Assembly: GCA_037953745.1 (NCBI GenBank)
Contig: JBAKBP010006546.1
Coordinates: forward strand, 1-64,000
Reading direction: 5' to 3'
Source of the DNA: Lithodes maja
Lineage: Eukaryota > Arthropoda > Malacostraca > Decapoda > Lithodidae
Length of the DNA: 64,000 nucleotides
Shown: positions 1 to 11,024 of the stretch, piece after piece
Layout: each line of letters starts with the position of its first letter
Numbering within the stretch: the stretch's first letter is position 1
Position numbers and translations under genes: made by a program
The notes under the pieces: model-generated
Told to the model about the DNA's origin: nothing
The model's input: only the letters and a program-made list of their open reading frames with translations
Databases searched by the model: none

Positions 1-2261
1 CTTGAAGACATCGCCTTTCTTGGTTTTAGGAGGGAAAGTTGGCATGCCCTTCCTTTTCGCTCTAACTGTGCCTACAGTCCCCGTCTTGCGCTGATGGAGG
101 TACTTTGAGAGAGTGGGGACGTGTAGTAGTTGTCCGTGTAGAGGACGTGATTCTTCTGGAAGTACCGGTTCATCATGGCTTGAACCACTGCTCCGCCAAA
201 GCCAATGAGGGGGTCTATTTCCACGTCCCCTTCCTTCCCGCTATAGACCAGGAAGTCCAGGACATAGCCAGTTTGGCAATCGCACAGCACAAAGAACTTT
301 ATACCAAAGCGATGTCTCTTTGAGGGGATGTACTTCCTGAAGCTCAGCTTTCCCGGAACAGCACAAGAGACTCGTCAATACAGACGTTGCAGAAGGGCGT
401 GAAGTATGATGTGAAACGTTCTCGCATCATCTCGTACAAAGTCCTAATCTTCCACAGCTTGTCAGAGAGATGCATGTCGGTGTTGGTGACAAGATGGAGC
501 GATCCGAGGATGTCGAGGTACCGGTCCCGAGAGATGTATTTCCCGAAGGCAGGGGTGGATATCAAATCTTTGGTGATCCAATAGTCAGCCAACCTGTGCT
601 TCTTTACATGAGGCATTAGCATGGTGATTGCCAGGAACACCATGAACTCGGGATGAGTCACTGGGGTCCACCGCTTCATGTGGCCCTTGGTCACCTTGTC
701 AAAAAAGTTCACCTGGATTTGGTGCTGCTTGTTTGTCTCCTCTATGATAAACTCAGTAACCTCCTTATCAAAAAATGCCTCAAAAAGCTCATGTGGTGGA
801 GCATTGGGGCCTGTGGGAAAACTTGGGGTAACTCCTGAACCCTCCTGTACCTCATCAAAAGGGGTTACATCAGGGTCATTCACTTCATCAGCAGCCACAT
901 CCTGCCAGTTGAAAATATAAAATGGGTCCTGCTGGCGACGCTGACGAGGAGCTGCAGCTGGGGCAGCACGCCCACGAACTCTGGCGGCGCGCACCCTAGG
1001 GCGGCCAGGAGCGCGACGGCGCCCAGGCCCAGCCCGGCCAGGGCGGCCAGGAGCACGACGGCCCTGGGCCAAGCGTCTGGGTTGAGGGTCGTCGATGTCC
1101 ATAAAGTCATCGTCGTTGTCGTCAGAGCGGTCATCTTGCCCTGACGGTGGACCCATGTAATCATGGCCAGAGTCATCTGTGAGGTGCCCTTCATCTTCAG
1201 ACCCCCCCTCATAATCTCGCGGGGAACGAATGATGCGTGGGCGGCGTGTAGGTCGGCGAGGTGGGGAAGGAGTGGCAGGTGAGGCTCTGTCATCTTCATG
1301 CAGAGGTTCGGGGCTCCTTGGCCTACGACGAGTCGTAGACAGCACTGGTTCAGTGTCTGTAGGTGCAGGTATGGATGCGAGGTCAAATACATCGTCAGGA
1401 ACCTCTGTTGTAGGCTGGAGAGGTGGGGTGGACCCTGGGGAAAGTTGCGGGGGCGTATGGCTGGGACCGGCAGGGGTGGAAGCCGCGGGAGCCTCGAACA
1501 AAGAGCGCCTACTTGTAGCTCCTTTTTTCACATATTTTCTCCCTTTTCCCTTTTCTTTAGTAGTATGTCTCCTCTCGGGGGAAATAGGCCGAAAGTGGGG
1601 GGTCCTCAACCCTAGGCAGTGCTGGTGGTGGTGGGGAAGAATGGCGGGCGCCTGGGGCAACTTGGGTGGCGTGGGTAGATAAGGAAGACAATGGCGGGTC
1701 AACCTCACCCTCACGCTCAGCCTCACTAGCACCCTCACGCACTGCTCCCTCACCAAGTTTTAGGGCCTCTTTCCTGGCTGCCGCGGCCGCCTTTTCAAGA
1801 ACTTGCTTCTTATAAAAACTTATCTTGAATGGGGATTTAGCTGGCGAAGGGCTAGGTGTCGTGTCACTCAACCTAAACTTGGCAGTCGACCTAGTGCTGT
1901 CCCATTCGCTCACTCTCACTACACTCTCATCACCTTGCACAACTATATCACGTTCAGTACTATCATCACTATCATCGTCATGCTCAAATCCAACAAATTG
2001 CGCGTCTCTTTGATGAATTTCGTCTAGATCGTCTAAATCTTCACTATAGTGCGACTGATAAGACTCGGAGCTATCACTGCCCAAGTCATCAACACTATTT
2101 AGTCCTTCACCACGTTCATAACTCCTCAAAGCTATTTCAATACCTCCGGGAGTCAACGCATCTTGTACGTGCCTTTGCGTTAGGGCGCGACGAACCTGGG
2201 CAGGCGTCGAAGGGAGTATGGAATCGGACACAGGGGAATCACTTTTTGGGCTAGTATCCAT
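1..2261 (-). pseudogene. piggyBac transposase, A copy, frameshifted and partial
   Basis: Cut-and-paste transposase of the piggyBac (DDD) family, nuclear DNA-binding recombinase. The start is the Met at 2261 (MDTSPKSDSP), chosen because related copies begin with the same motif. An acidic, Ser/Pro-rich N-terminal region is followed by an Arg-rich block with APGRP (AT-hook-like) repeats (about 1000-1080), then the start of the catalytic fold. The first catalytic Asp (CIDESLVLFR, about 365) and second (LYTDNYYTS, about 140) are visible; the third Asp and the cysteine-rich tail lie beyond position 1. Compared with copy C there are at least three frame breaks: near 1560-1600 (about 10 bp lost), near 345 (one C lost) and near 105 (one base lost). 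No functional enzyme is expected. Confidence 0.85.
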
Positions 2262-2456
2262 GTTGGCGGCAGGGTGGAGACTGTTTTGGTGGCGTACATG
2301 GTGTCTGGTGGCGTCACCTAGCGACCACGGAACGAAATGTTTACGCGCGCCATTCGAAAGCACATACGCAAGCAATGGTACAATATTGTATCACCCGGGT
2401 TCCTCGGGTCAAAACATAATGGTACACACGTGTACCACCCGGGGTTGAAGGGTTAA
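1..2456 (-). mobile_element. piggyBac-A, 3' part cut by window edge
   Basis: The 5' end of a piggyBac-type DNA transposon lies on the minus strand. Its outer end is the TTAA at 2453-2456. Inside it are two copies of a GGTACA...CACCCGGG unit about 44 bp apart (about 2378-2445), as in copies B and D. It sits in a TTAA that is internal to a MITE1 copy: the sequence after 2456 resumes MITE1 at exactly the point where intact MITE1 (7156-7644) has its own internal TTAA. The other end lies outside the window. Confidence 0.88.
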
Positions 2457-2772
2457 GTAGAGCTCTCTAAGTCAACTGGTTCAGTTGTGATGATGATTTC
2501 ATTGGAGATAACTTTATGGCAAAAACAGCCACTTTACACTTTTCGATACTTAACAATAACATACAGGCACACACGAACAAGCGACGCACTCCTTCTTGTG
2601 GTCGGAGATGCGGGGCGTCGGTCCAGCCGGCTGTTGTTTACATACGTCGGACGGACGCCTCGCACACCAAGCTTACAGGCTTTAAGCTCATGAGTGCCTC
2701 AGAGCCTTTCCGGGTAGCTCGGGGTGTGTTTTTTATGGGTGCCTCAGAGCTCTTCCGGGTGTGAAGGGTTAA
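2453..2772 (+). mobile_element. MITE1 copy 1 (right two-thirds)
   Basis: Near-identical to the right part of the complete MITE1 at 7156-7644. Its right end is TTAA at 2769-2772, preceded by two GTGCCTCAGAGC...TTCCGGG units 45 bp apart (2693 and 2738). Its left third is missing because piggyBac-A inserted into the internal TTAA. It encodes no protein and is a non-autonomous TTAA element, probably mobilised by a piggyBac transposase. Confidence 0.85.
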
Positions 2773-3149
2773 AGATTGAACTATCTCCGGATTTATATAT
2801 AGGGTTAACTTTTGCAATTTTAAGGCAATTGGGAAAAACACCACTGGAAAATGACATATTACCTAGATATCCTATAACTGGAGACAAAGCTGTAATAACA
2901 AACCTTAAAACTTTCATTGGTATTTCATCATAACCAGGAGAGGAGTCCCGTAGTTGTTTTACTGTGTTGATTATTTCATCGCTTGTGACGGGAGACATGG
3001 AAAAAGGCGTTACTTGTCTATTTTGTAGGTAGGATGTAAAGTCTACATTTGAAGTATCTATATTTTCTGCTAATTTTTTACCGACATCAATAAAATATGA
3101 GTTAAAGTGTTCCACAATATCATTAGGTTTAGTCAACTCGGTATTATTA
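2773..3149 (-). pseudogene. LINE-A segment: start of reverse transcriptase
   Basis: Non-LTR retrotransposon ORF2 segment. It holds the region just before and at the start of the RT palm, including SSPGYDEIPMKVLR and KIAKVNPIYKSGD. The family is CR1/L2-like (Jockey superfamily), judged from motif style only. The frame stops being LINE exactly at the TTAA of MITE1 (2769). On the other side it continues into 3591-3824 when MITE3 and one TTAA are removed. The rest of RT would lie left of the window. Confidence 0.8.
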
Positions 3150-3590
3150 TTAACCCTTGTCTAGCGGGGTGTTTTGGGCTCATTTGGGCATATTCAGGCC
3201 CTCCTGCATGATAAATCAAGCATCTGCATGAAAAAAAAAAATATTTAGCAAAAAACTAGGCACTAAAAGCTTCAAAATGAGACCAGAATGAGCTACGTAG
3301 CACTCGTGGTTCTCTTGCAGTGATGCCACGAACATGGGAGTTTAGCATATACAGTACTGTATCGGTATATTTTTCCCAGCTATGCTCACTACTGGCTACA
3401 CTGCCGGCCTCTTGAGAACACAGGGAACATGAGTTAATGGGCGGCGGTAAGCCCTGGGAGTCGGCTGTCTGGCCCGCTGTGCTCCCGGCCATTTGCACTC
3501 GATTTTAACCCTTTAAAAGCCTTAATAATGCTCCTAACTTGCTGCAAATTGGTGCACGACTTAAGTCGAGCGCCGCCAATAAGGGGTTAA
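3150..3590 (+). mobile_element. MITE3, TTAA-flanked non-autonomous element
   Basis: A 441-bp insert bounded by TTAA at 3150-3153 and 3587-3590. Termini read TTAACCCTTGTCTAGCGG and, inverted, TTAACCCCTTATTGGCGG. Removing it with one TTAA leaves the LINE-A frame continuous. A short minus-strand reading frame (3256-3498) has one C-x2-C pair but no recognisable domain, so I do not call a gene. Confidence 0.8.
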
Positions 3591-3824
3591 TGAAAGTGTT
3601 CTTTATTTTGTGTTTAGTTTTCCTTGCAAGAACAGAATTAATGATGTTCCAAACCTTTTTAGCATTACCAGCAGATTCTTGGAGTTTAGATGTATAATAG
3701 TTTCTTTTAGCTGATCTTAAAGCTTCTGTTACCTGGTTACGTAGTCTACGGAACTCCTCTCCATATGTGATGGGCCTAATAGCATATTTCCTAGCTAGTT
3801 TATTTTTCTGTTTAATCATGATTT
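3591..3824 (-). pseudogene. LINE-A segment: EN-RT linker
   Basis: Basic linker between endonuclease and RT (ARKYAIRPITYGEEFRRL, SAKRNYYTSKLQESAGN, VWNIINSVL). It is in one open frame that runs on into 5834-6296 once piggyBac-B is removed and into 2773-3149 once MITE3 is removed. No frameshift is seen inside it. Confidence 0.8.
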
Positions 3825-5833
3825 TTAACCCTCCGACCCCGGCTAGGGAATATCGTGACTGTACTTTGTGTCCGGGGGTTTTCAGGAATTTTGGTCCCTG
3901 TTGATTCACATGTTACTCCTGAAATACATTACACAAAGTTATAAAAAAAACAGAAAAATGTAGCACAAACCTTCATGTGTAGAATGCCGTTGAGTAGAGG
4001 TCTCTAGCCCAAGTGATTGCATAATGGTGAGCGCGGGAAGTGGAGTGATTTTTATGCGTGAAAATCATCCCGCGTTCGGATGCGTCGCCTTTGCCCAGGC
4101 CCCGGCTCGGCTAACCTACTGTTTTCTTAGCCACTCGTCGCGCAAAACCTTTTACCTCCCGGAGGCGATTTTATGTATTGATAGTGATGTTATTATAGTT
4201 ATTTGGAGTCCAATTATATAAAATATGTTTATTAGGCTATGATTGTAACAAATATTTCACATTTTCACTCGATACCGTAGTTTTTATGAGTAATTGAGGT
4301 AGGTTATTGTTATATTAGGCACTGATTATTCGTTATCACAGGTGTTTATTATACTTTGGCCATCTAATATTATGTCATGTGTCACTTTCACTTAGTTATA
4401 TGCTTTGTAAACGTTTTATATACAATTTATTGTGTCTTTTTTCACTTATTTATATATGTTTTCATAATACATGATTTTTTTATCACAATACACCTGTACA
4501 TTGTTTTATTTCCACTTGTTGCCTATATACATACATATTGTCAGTCTTTGGTACTTTCACTATGATTATTAGTTAGTACTCCTGCTTGCTGTGGTATTCA
4601 GCAAAGCACGGTATAGTACATAGTGACACCTGGCACTCCACACACTGCATGGTGGTCTTTTTGTGCTTCCTCGGCCTCACCTGGCTGTTCCAGCAGACAT
4701 GGCACCGCCTTCTGCTAATGGTGACTCCATCTCGTTCCAGAGGCAGGTAACAGAGCTTGTGCACATTTAGATACTGTGCACACTGCAGGCGGTCCTGAAC
4801 GGGGCGCCCAGGTTGTGCCACTGCCCTCTGTGGAGCTAGAGCGGGGGCAGCACGCCCACGAACTTTGGCGGCGCGCACCCTAGGGCGGCCAGGAGCGCGA
4901 CGGCGCCCAGGCCCAGCCCGGCGGCCAGCCCGGCGGCCAGGGCGGCCAGGAGCACGACGGCCCTGGGCAAAGCGTCTGGGTTGAGGGTCGTCGATGTCCA
5001 TAAAGTCGTCGTCATCGTCGTTGTCGTCAGAGCCGTCATCTTGCCCTGACGGTGGACCCAGGTAATCATGGCCAGAGTCATCTGTGAGGTGCCCTTCTTC
5101 TTCAGAGCCCCCCTCATAATCTCGCGGGGAACGAATGATGCGTGGGCGGCGTGTAGGTCGGCGAGGTGGGGAAGGAGTGGGTAAATAGGCCGAAAGTGGG
5201 GGGTCCTCAACCCTAGGGAGTGCTGGTGGTGGTGGGGAAGAATGGCGGGAGCCTGGGGCAACTTGGGTGGCGTGGGTAGATAAGGAAGACAATGGCGGGT
5301 CAACCTCAGCCTCCCGCTCAGCCTCACTATCATCACTTTCATCGTCATGGTCAAATCCACTAAAAAAGGCGTATCTTTCATGGATTTCGTCTAGATCGTC
5401 AAAATCTTCACTATAGTGAGACTGATAAGACTCGGAGCTATCACTACCCAACTCATCAACACTATTTTGGCCTTCACCACGTTCATAACTCCTCAAAGCT
5501 ATCTCAATACCTCCGGGAGTCAACGCATCTTGTACGTGCCTTTGCGTTAGGGCGCGACGAACATGGGCAGGCGTCGAAGGGAGCGTAGAATCGGACACAA
5601 GGGAATAACTTTTTGGGCTAGTATCCATGTTGGCGGCAGGGTAGAGACTGTTTTGGTGGCGTACATGCTGTCTGGTGGCGTCGCCTAGCGACGCCTGGTG
5701 ACCACGGAGCGAAATTTTTACGCGCGCCATTCGAAAGCACACACGCAAGCAATGGTACAGTGGTGTACCACCCGGGTTCCTCGGGCCAAAAAAAAATGGT
5801 ACACACGTGTACCACCCGGGGTCTAAGGGTTAA
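3825..5833 (-). mobile_element. piggyBac-B, internally deleted element
   Basis: A 2009-bp element bounded by TTAA (3825-3828 and 5830-5833). The left terminus is TTAACCCTCCGACCCCGGC. The right terminus carries two GGTACA...TGTACCACCCGGG units (5754 and 5798, spacing 44 bp). It is almost identical to copy D (43181-45187) in the opposite orientation. It holds one open reading frame lacking the catalytic domain and a single copy of the 3' UTR unit that is tandemly repeated in copies C and E. It is inserted in LINE-A between codons that become contiguous when it is removed. Confidence 0.9.
4573..5628 (-). CDS. Catalytic-domain-less piggyBac derivative protein
   Basis: An uninterrupted 351-aa frame starting at MDTSPKSYSL (Met at 5628). 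N-terminal acidic/Ser-rich and Pro-rich regions match copy A. An Arg-rich APGRP block follows (about residues 240-285). The frame then jumps directly to QRAVAQPGRPVQDRLQ and a C-terminal cysteine-rich domain (CHVC at about 309-312, CVEC, CTIPCFAEYH). All three catalytic Asp of the DDD fold are gone. Relative to copy A there are three separate deletions: after DDESDDS, after LSAYL, and after AAPALAP. All three preserve frame. In piggyBac the cysteine-rich domain binds the terminal repeats, so this protein could bind ends without cutting (inference). It might act as a repressor or be inert. Confidence 0.75.
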   Translation of the reverse strand: MDTSPKSYSLVSDSTLPSTPAHVRRALTQRHVQDALTPGGIEIALRSYERGEGQNSVDELGSDSSESYQSHYSEDFDDLDEIHERYAFFSGFDHDDESDDSEAEREAEVDPPLSSLSTHATQVAPGSRHSSPPPPALPRVEDPPLSAYLPTPSPPRRPTRRPRIIRSPRDYEGGSEEEGHLTDDSGHDYLGPPSGQDDGSDDNDDDDDFMDIDDPQPRRFAQGRRAPGRPGRRAGRRAGPGRRRAPGRPRVRAAKVRGRAAPALAPQRAVAQPGRPVQDRLQCAQYLNVHKLCYLPLERDGVTISRRRCHVCWNSQVRPRKHKKTTMQCVECQVSLCTIPCFAEYHSKQEY

Positions 5834-6296
5834 TTCTGGGGTTATATACTGCTTATCTAGGTATGCGTTATTTATTCGTTTTGTAATTATTGGAAAATAT
5901 CTGTTAAAACAAGCATTAAATATTGTCATAAAATTATTATATACAACATTAGGGTCATTGGAAAAATAAACTAGTTCCCAGGACGCATCTTCTATGGCTT
6001 TCTTAAATTCATTTAGATTATTTTCACTATAATTTCTATATCTTATAAAAGTATGGTCTTCTTCCCTATTATTAGATGCGCATATCTCAGATTCATAAAT
6101 GGTAAAAATTGGAAAATGATCAGTTAATTTATTGTATATAATTCCACTGAACATAGTTTGCGTGAAATTGTTTGACCAAATGTGATCTATTAATGTTGTT
6201 GTAGAAGTTACACGTGTTGGCTTATTTATAGTTTTGAACAAAGTTTAGAATAGCATGTGGAGATAAATTCAGCTACTTTGTTGTCATCTTTATATT
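5834..6296 (-). pseudogene. LINE-A segment: endonuclease C-terminus
   Basis: Carries the end of the apurinic-like endonuclease domain: a NKPTRVTSTTTLIDHIW motif and KLTDHFPIF (the conserved SDH-like position is TDH here). Linker follows, up to YITPE at the piggyBac-B TTAA. Open in one frame. Confidence 0.8.
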
Positions 6297-6925
6297 TTAA
6301 CCCGGGAGCTGCGGGGAGACTCTTAAGAGTTCCCCCGGCGGACTGCGGGAAGACTCTTGAGAGTAAGTAAAATAAAAAATCAACTTTTGACATCGAAAAA
6401 AAAAAAAAAAATTATTTTAATTTATTTTTTTTTTTTTTGGCCCCTGGGCCATGCAAAATCTCAGTCCTCTACCTCCCCTCCTTCCCCACTTTCCTCCTCT
6501 CCTTCAGTTATCACCTATTTTCCCTATTATTCCCTTATTCTGAGGTATATTTTCGTGCTAACATTAGCGAGTTGCAAGCAGGGTGTTGTCATCACTGATG
6601 GCAAGCGAGTGCAAGAGAGAGAGAGAGAGTATCGATCGACTGTGTCTCAGTGGCCTTGGGGGAAATTGGCGGGAAAGCAGTTTGCCTCACCCATACATTA
6701 TACAACTCGCGGGCTATATCTCCGATTTTGACCATCCAAACGCTGTTTTCACTCGTTTTATTGTTGTTTCAGGTTAATACCTTTATAATCAACCCATAAT
6801 AGGCGCATATGGATAATTATTAATGCTATTAATGGTACAATGAATATTTTAGTGACGGAAACACCTCAAATACGTCAGCACAGGGGGACGTTTTCAATTA
6901 CCCCCATGCGCACTTGTTAGGTTAA
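6297..6925 (+). mobile_element. MITE2 copy 1
   Basis: A 629-bp element bounded by TTAA (6297-6300 and 6922-6925). The left end has two CTGCGGG(G/A)AGACTCTT(A/G)AGAG units 34 bp apart (6309, 6343). It has an A/T-rich core and no credible coding capacity. Near-identical copies are at 30363-31001 and 47557-48187, differing mainly in the A/T homopolymer block near 6400-6440. Inserted in LINE-A right after the GDFN-like motif. Confidence 0.9.
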
Positions 6926-7155
6926 TAAGTTAAGATTAAAGTCCCTGGTAAGGTAAAAAATTTTCCTCTCATCACTTATTACTGAGATTATGTCATTAAA
7001 TTTGTCATGAAAATATGTGAAATCAGTGTGTGGCCTTCTATATATTATGCCTACTATTATGTTGTCCGAGTTGGTGTTACATATTTCAATAAATAATGTC
7101 TATACTATTATGTTGAATTGTTAAGTCGTCTCTTACTATGTATTTGTAGCCTGTT
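6926..7155 (-). pseudogene. LINE-A segment: central endonuclease
   Basis: Minus-strand translation gives endonuclease core sequence including NIIVGIIYR and, at the MITE2 junction, TRDFNLNLL (the GDFN position, with G replaced by R). There are signs of frame damage within the piece. Confidence 0.65.
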
Positions 7156-7644
7156 TTAACCCTCCAGCCCCGGCTATGTATTATATATATATTCCCCGAA
7201 ACCCGGATTTTTTTGGCCGAAAAACGTCTACACCTAGGCTACCGTATCTTTGTTATTCTGACTGCTTCCGCATTCCCGCGCATCCCCAAGCATAGATGTG
7301 TTTCTTACCTGTAGAATGGCGTTAAGTAGAGCTCTCTAAGTCAACTGGTTCAGTTGTGATGATGATTTCATTGGAGATAACTTTATGGCAAAAACAGCCA
7401 CTTTACACTACTTTTCGATACTTAACAACAACATACAGGCACACACGAACAAGCGACGCACTCCTTCTTGTGGCCGGAGATGCGGGGCGTCGGTCCAGCC
7501 GGCTATTGTTTACATGCGTCGGACCGACGCCTCGCACACCAAGCTCACAGGCTTTCAACCACTGGGCGTTCAAGAGCCCTTCCGGGCAGCTCGGGTATGC
7601 TTTTTTATGGGCGTTCAAGAGCCCTTCCGGGAAGGAAGGGTTAA
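7156..7644 (+). mobile_element. MITE1 copy 2 (complete)
   Basis: A 489-bp element bounded by TTAA (7156-7159 and 7641-7644). The left end TTAACCCTCCAGCCCCGGC matches that of piggyBac-C. The right end has GGGCGTTCAAGAGCCCTTCC twice, 45 bp apart (7564, 7609). It has an internal TTAA (gcgTTAAgtag, about 7331), which is the site where piggyBac-A entered copy 1. The left end also shares the GTAGAATGGCGTT motif with piggyBac-B, -C, -D and -E, so it is probably a deletion derivative of a related element. Confidence 0.9.
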
Positions 7645-8127
7645 GGTACAAGGACACTCTCCCACTGGTTCGTGTGAAATTGTTATTGAATCTTGTGTAA
7701 TTAGGAATATCATATAAGTGCTGTATATCAGATGTTAGTTTCGTTTCACATAAGCCTATCACATCAAACTTAATCGAAATTGGGTTCAGACATTGCTCAA
7801 TGAAATCATCAAATGCAGTGGTATACTATTTATGTTATAGCTCAGGAGAGAAAAGTTAGATCTGGGAATTTTATGATACTGTTCTTCAAAGCTATGAGGG
7901 AAAACATAATTGCATAATGGGTTTTTATAATTTAGAGAACTTAATAAATAGTTGTCGGGGTCTACATCGGCATTGTAAGCGTCATCATTGAAGCTAAAAG
8001 GGTTAAATATTAATTTATCTAGTGTGTTTAAAGGGATATTTTCACTGTTGGGATTATACAAATTTTGGTTGATGTGTAATAACAAATCTTCAGCATTTAG
8101 ATGTGAAAAAGGTAAGATGTCGTCCAT
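7645..8127 (-). pseudogene. LINE-A segment: ORF2 N-terminus
   Basis: Begins at Met 8127 (MDDILPFSHLNAEDLL), about 100 residues before the endonuclease motif FSLLSYNINSIPLH. One frameshift lies near 7820. The next frame carries FDVIGLCETKL, the conserved E of the AP-like endonuclease, up to the MITE1 TTAA at 7644. Whether 8127 is the true start is uncertain. Confidence 0.75.
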
Positions 8128-8690
8128 CTTGAAAGGTTAACTATGTGTGAAACTATATCATTATTTCTTGTTTGGGAATCTAGTTGGTTGTTTCCTATGT
8201 CGCTGGTGGTGCTGAGGTGCTGAGGGGGTTGAGTGGTCAGCTTCCCCCAACTGCTTAGGTTCAACCTCTCCCTGTAGACGTTGAGGCAGGTCCAAGCTCG
8301 AGCCCCCGGTGCTGGTCTGGGGGCCGGCACCACGTAGGACATCTTCCTGGTGTAACCTGGCAGTGGAGGCTCGGATTATCGGGGGGCGGAGTTCTGCTTG
8401 GATTAGAGGTAGGTGGTCGCTCACTGGGTTGTGGGGTGCTGGAGATCCTGGGAGAGGGTAGGGGTGAGGTGGGTAGGGGCTGGTGGTGGGGTGAAACAGT
8501 GGTGGATTGGCGAAGTGGTGGTGGGGAGGCGGCAGAGCGTTGGGGAGAGGGTCGAAGTGGTGGTCCGGCTATGGGGTGGAGGAGTGGTGGTGGTGGTTTA
8601 GCGGGGAGAGATGTAGTGTTGTCGTCTGGCTCCTGCTATCCCTCCACGAGGTTCTCTCACAATGAGTGTTCGGTATAATTGAAAAAGGCT
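8128..8690. other. Probable LINE-A 5' region, no gene recognised
   Basis: GC-rich. On the minus strand it reads a Pro/His/Gln-rich frame (8161-8424) that could be a degenerate ORF1 or 5' UTR of LINE-A. I recognise no domain. No boundary is visible. Confidence 0.3.
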
Positions 8691-9387
8691 GTTTTACCGC
8701 TTCTCCTCGCTTCATTAAGGGAACCAAGCTGACTTCGACGGATTTCCAGGGTGGGAATCCTACAAGGGGTGTAGGAAACCCTTTGGTAGCAGGCAACGGG
8801 GATGCAGCATTCCACATGTTACAGAAAGAACCTCACCGTAGGGTAGGGTCTGGCAGGAACACCAAGATGTTCAGAAGTAATGACACATAGAGCCTAGGAA
8901 CGAAGCATAGTAGGCAGGGTAGTATGCAGAAAACCTGTAAGGATCCCAATAAAAAAATCACAGGCACAAGGACAGAAAGGCGCATCTAAGTGCAAACTAG
9001 ACCTTGAGCCCGGAGCACCAACCTGCGAAGGATTGAACCCCCCCTCAATTGAAAGGAAGAAGAATGCCCCACCACAGGGTAGGACCTGGTAGGAACACAG
9101 GGGAACCCCAAGCACCAGGTCAGACTAGACCACGAGCCAGGGAAAAATTCCGTGGAAGGAGTAATCCACCCGACAAGTCAATGGAAGAATGACGCCCCAC
9201 CATAGGGGTAGGACCCAGTAGGAACACAGGAGAACCCACAAAAAGTGTCAGTGAAAACCCAAGCACCAGGTCAAACCAAGCTATACTAAAACTAAAGCCA
9301 CCGCTAAACTAATTAGTGAACGAAATAGGCGAAAAGCCTAGTTACACCGGTCGCCACCAGAGGGGGAGGGCGACCGCCCGCTTCAAA
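8691..9387. repeat. Imperfect repeats, about 118-126 bp, no gene
   Basis: The phrase CAC(C)ATAGGG(G)TAGGACC..GTAGGAACACAGG recurs at about 8836, 9072 and 9198 with partial copies between. A CAAGCACCAGGTCA phrase recurs near 9109 and 9268. This suggests a decayed tandem array, perhaps from an element 3' end. No coding potential seen. Confidence 0.45.
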
Positions 9388-9488
9388 CTAATTCTTACAG
9401 TTCTTACAGTAGATCCTCTGGAAAAAGGCAAACTAGGCCTGTGTATCCAGCTCAGTGCCAGTACTTGCACTGCTGCGGTCGTTCACGG

Positions 9489-10084
<596 letters not shown>

Positions 10085-10100
10085 GTCGTTCATGGTGTTG

Positions 10101-11024
10101 GCGGCGGCGGTAGCAGACGCAACATTTTTACTATTCTGTATTTTTGCTTTGTATTTACCTAATTGTAGTTTACAGGAGTTGAGCTAAGCTTGTGTTGTCC
10201 CGTCTCTCAGTCTACTTTCATCCAATTTTTTCTTGAAAATATGGATGTTCCTTGCCCCTACCACCTCCTCCAGCCTATTCCATTTGTCAATACATCTATA
10301 GGAGAAGCTAAACTTCCTGATATCGTTCTTGCAGGTAGGTCTTTTTAGTTTGTAACTGTGGCCTCTAGTTATTCCTGTATCCATAATTAATATATCCTCC
10401 CTATCCAGCCTCTCCAGCCCTCGGGTGCATTTGTACATCATTATCATGTCTCCCCTCTCTCTCCTCTCTTTTAGACTCGGTAGATTTAATTTGTCTAGCC
10501 TCCCTTCATATGGCAGTTCTCTGAGACTTGGAACCAATCTAGTAACTGCTCTCTGGATTCTTTCTATCTTGTGAATATGCTTCTTATGATGCGGGGACCA
10601 CACCACTGCTGCATACTCCAATCTTGGTCTAATCATACTTTTTATAATTTTCGCTAACATGTTCTCATCCAAGTACTGTACCTGTAGTTCAGAGCAACTT
10701 TCATATTCCCGGCCATTGCATACATTCCGCTAAAGAGCTTGTTAATAATTATGTTTCTCTGGCGACAAGCTATCTTGTATAATCAACCCTAAATCCTTTT
10801 CTTTTTCGGCCTTGCTAATTATATTATCTCCCATCCTGTACTCCCAATTTGGTCTATTCACACTTCTTCCCATATTTAACACATGACATTTACTTATATT
10901 AAATTTCATTTTCCACTTGGTGCTCCATTCATATATTTTATCTAAATCCCCTTGCAGCTCCTCACAACTACTTATATTTGTTATTTGTCTTATAATTTTT
11001 ACGTCATCTGCAAACATTGACATG
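10101..11024 (-). pseudogene. LINE-X RT C-terminal half and 3' UTR
   Basis: Contains the RT catalytic motif MSMFADDVKIIR (about 11000-11030), then KWKMKFNISKCHVLNMG, then the thumb/C-terminal segment IRPRLEYAAVVWSPHHKKH and KRRERGDMIMMYKCT-like sequence. The frame ends at RDGTTQA (10184). Small indels between 10672 and 10745 break the frame. The 3' UTR runs to 10101 and continues left of LINE-Y copy 2. Confidence 0.8.

Noticed and set aside
3256..3498. 80-aa frame in MITE3 as a short gene
   Set aside because: No homologous domain recognised, no second copy to test conservation, and it lies within a non-autonomous element.
4024..4221. A 65-aa frame conserved exactly in piggyBac-B and -D (also 44791-44988)
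   Set aside because: It lies in the untranslated end of the element on the opposite strand. It is identical only because the two copies are nearly identical, and the related C and E ends do not keep it.
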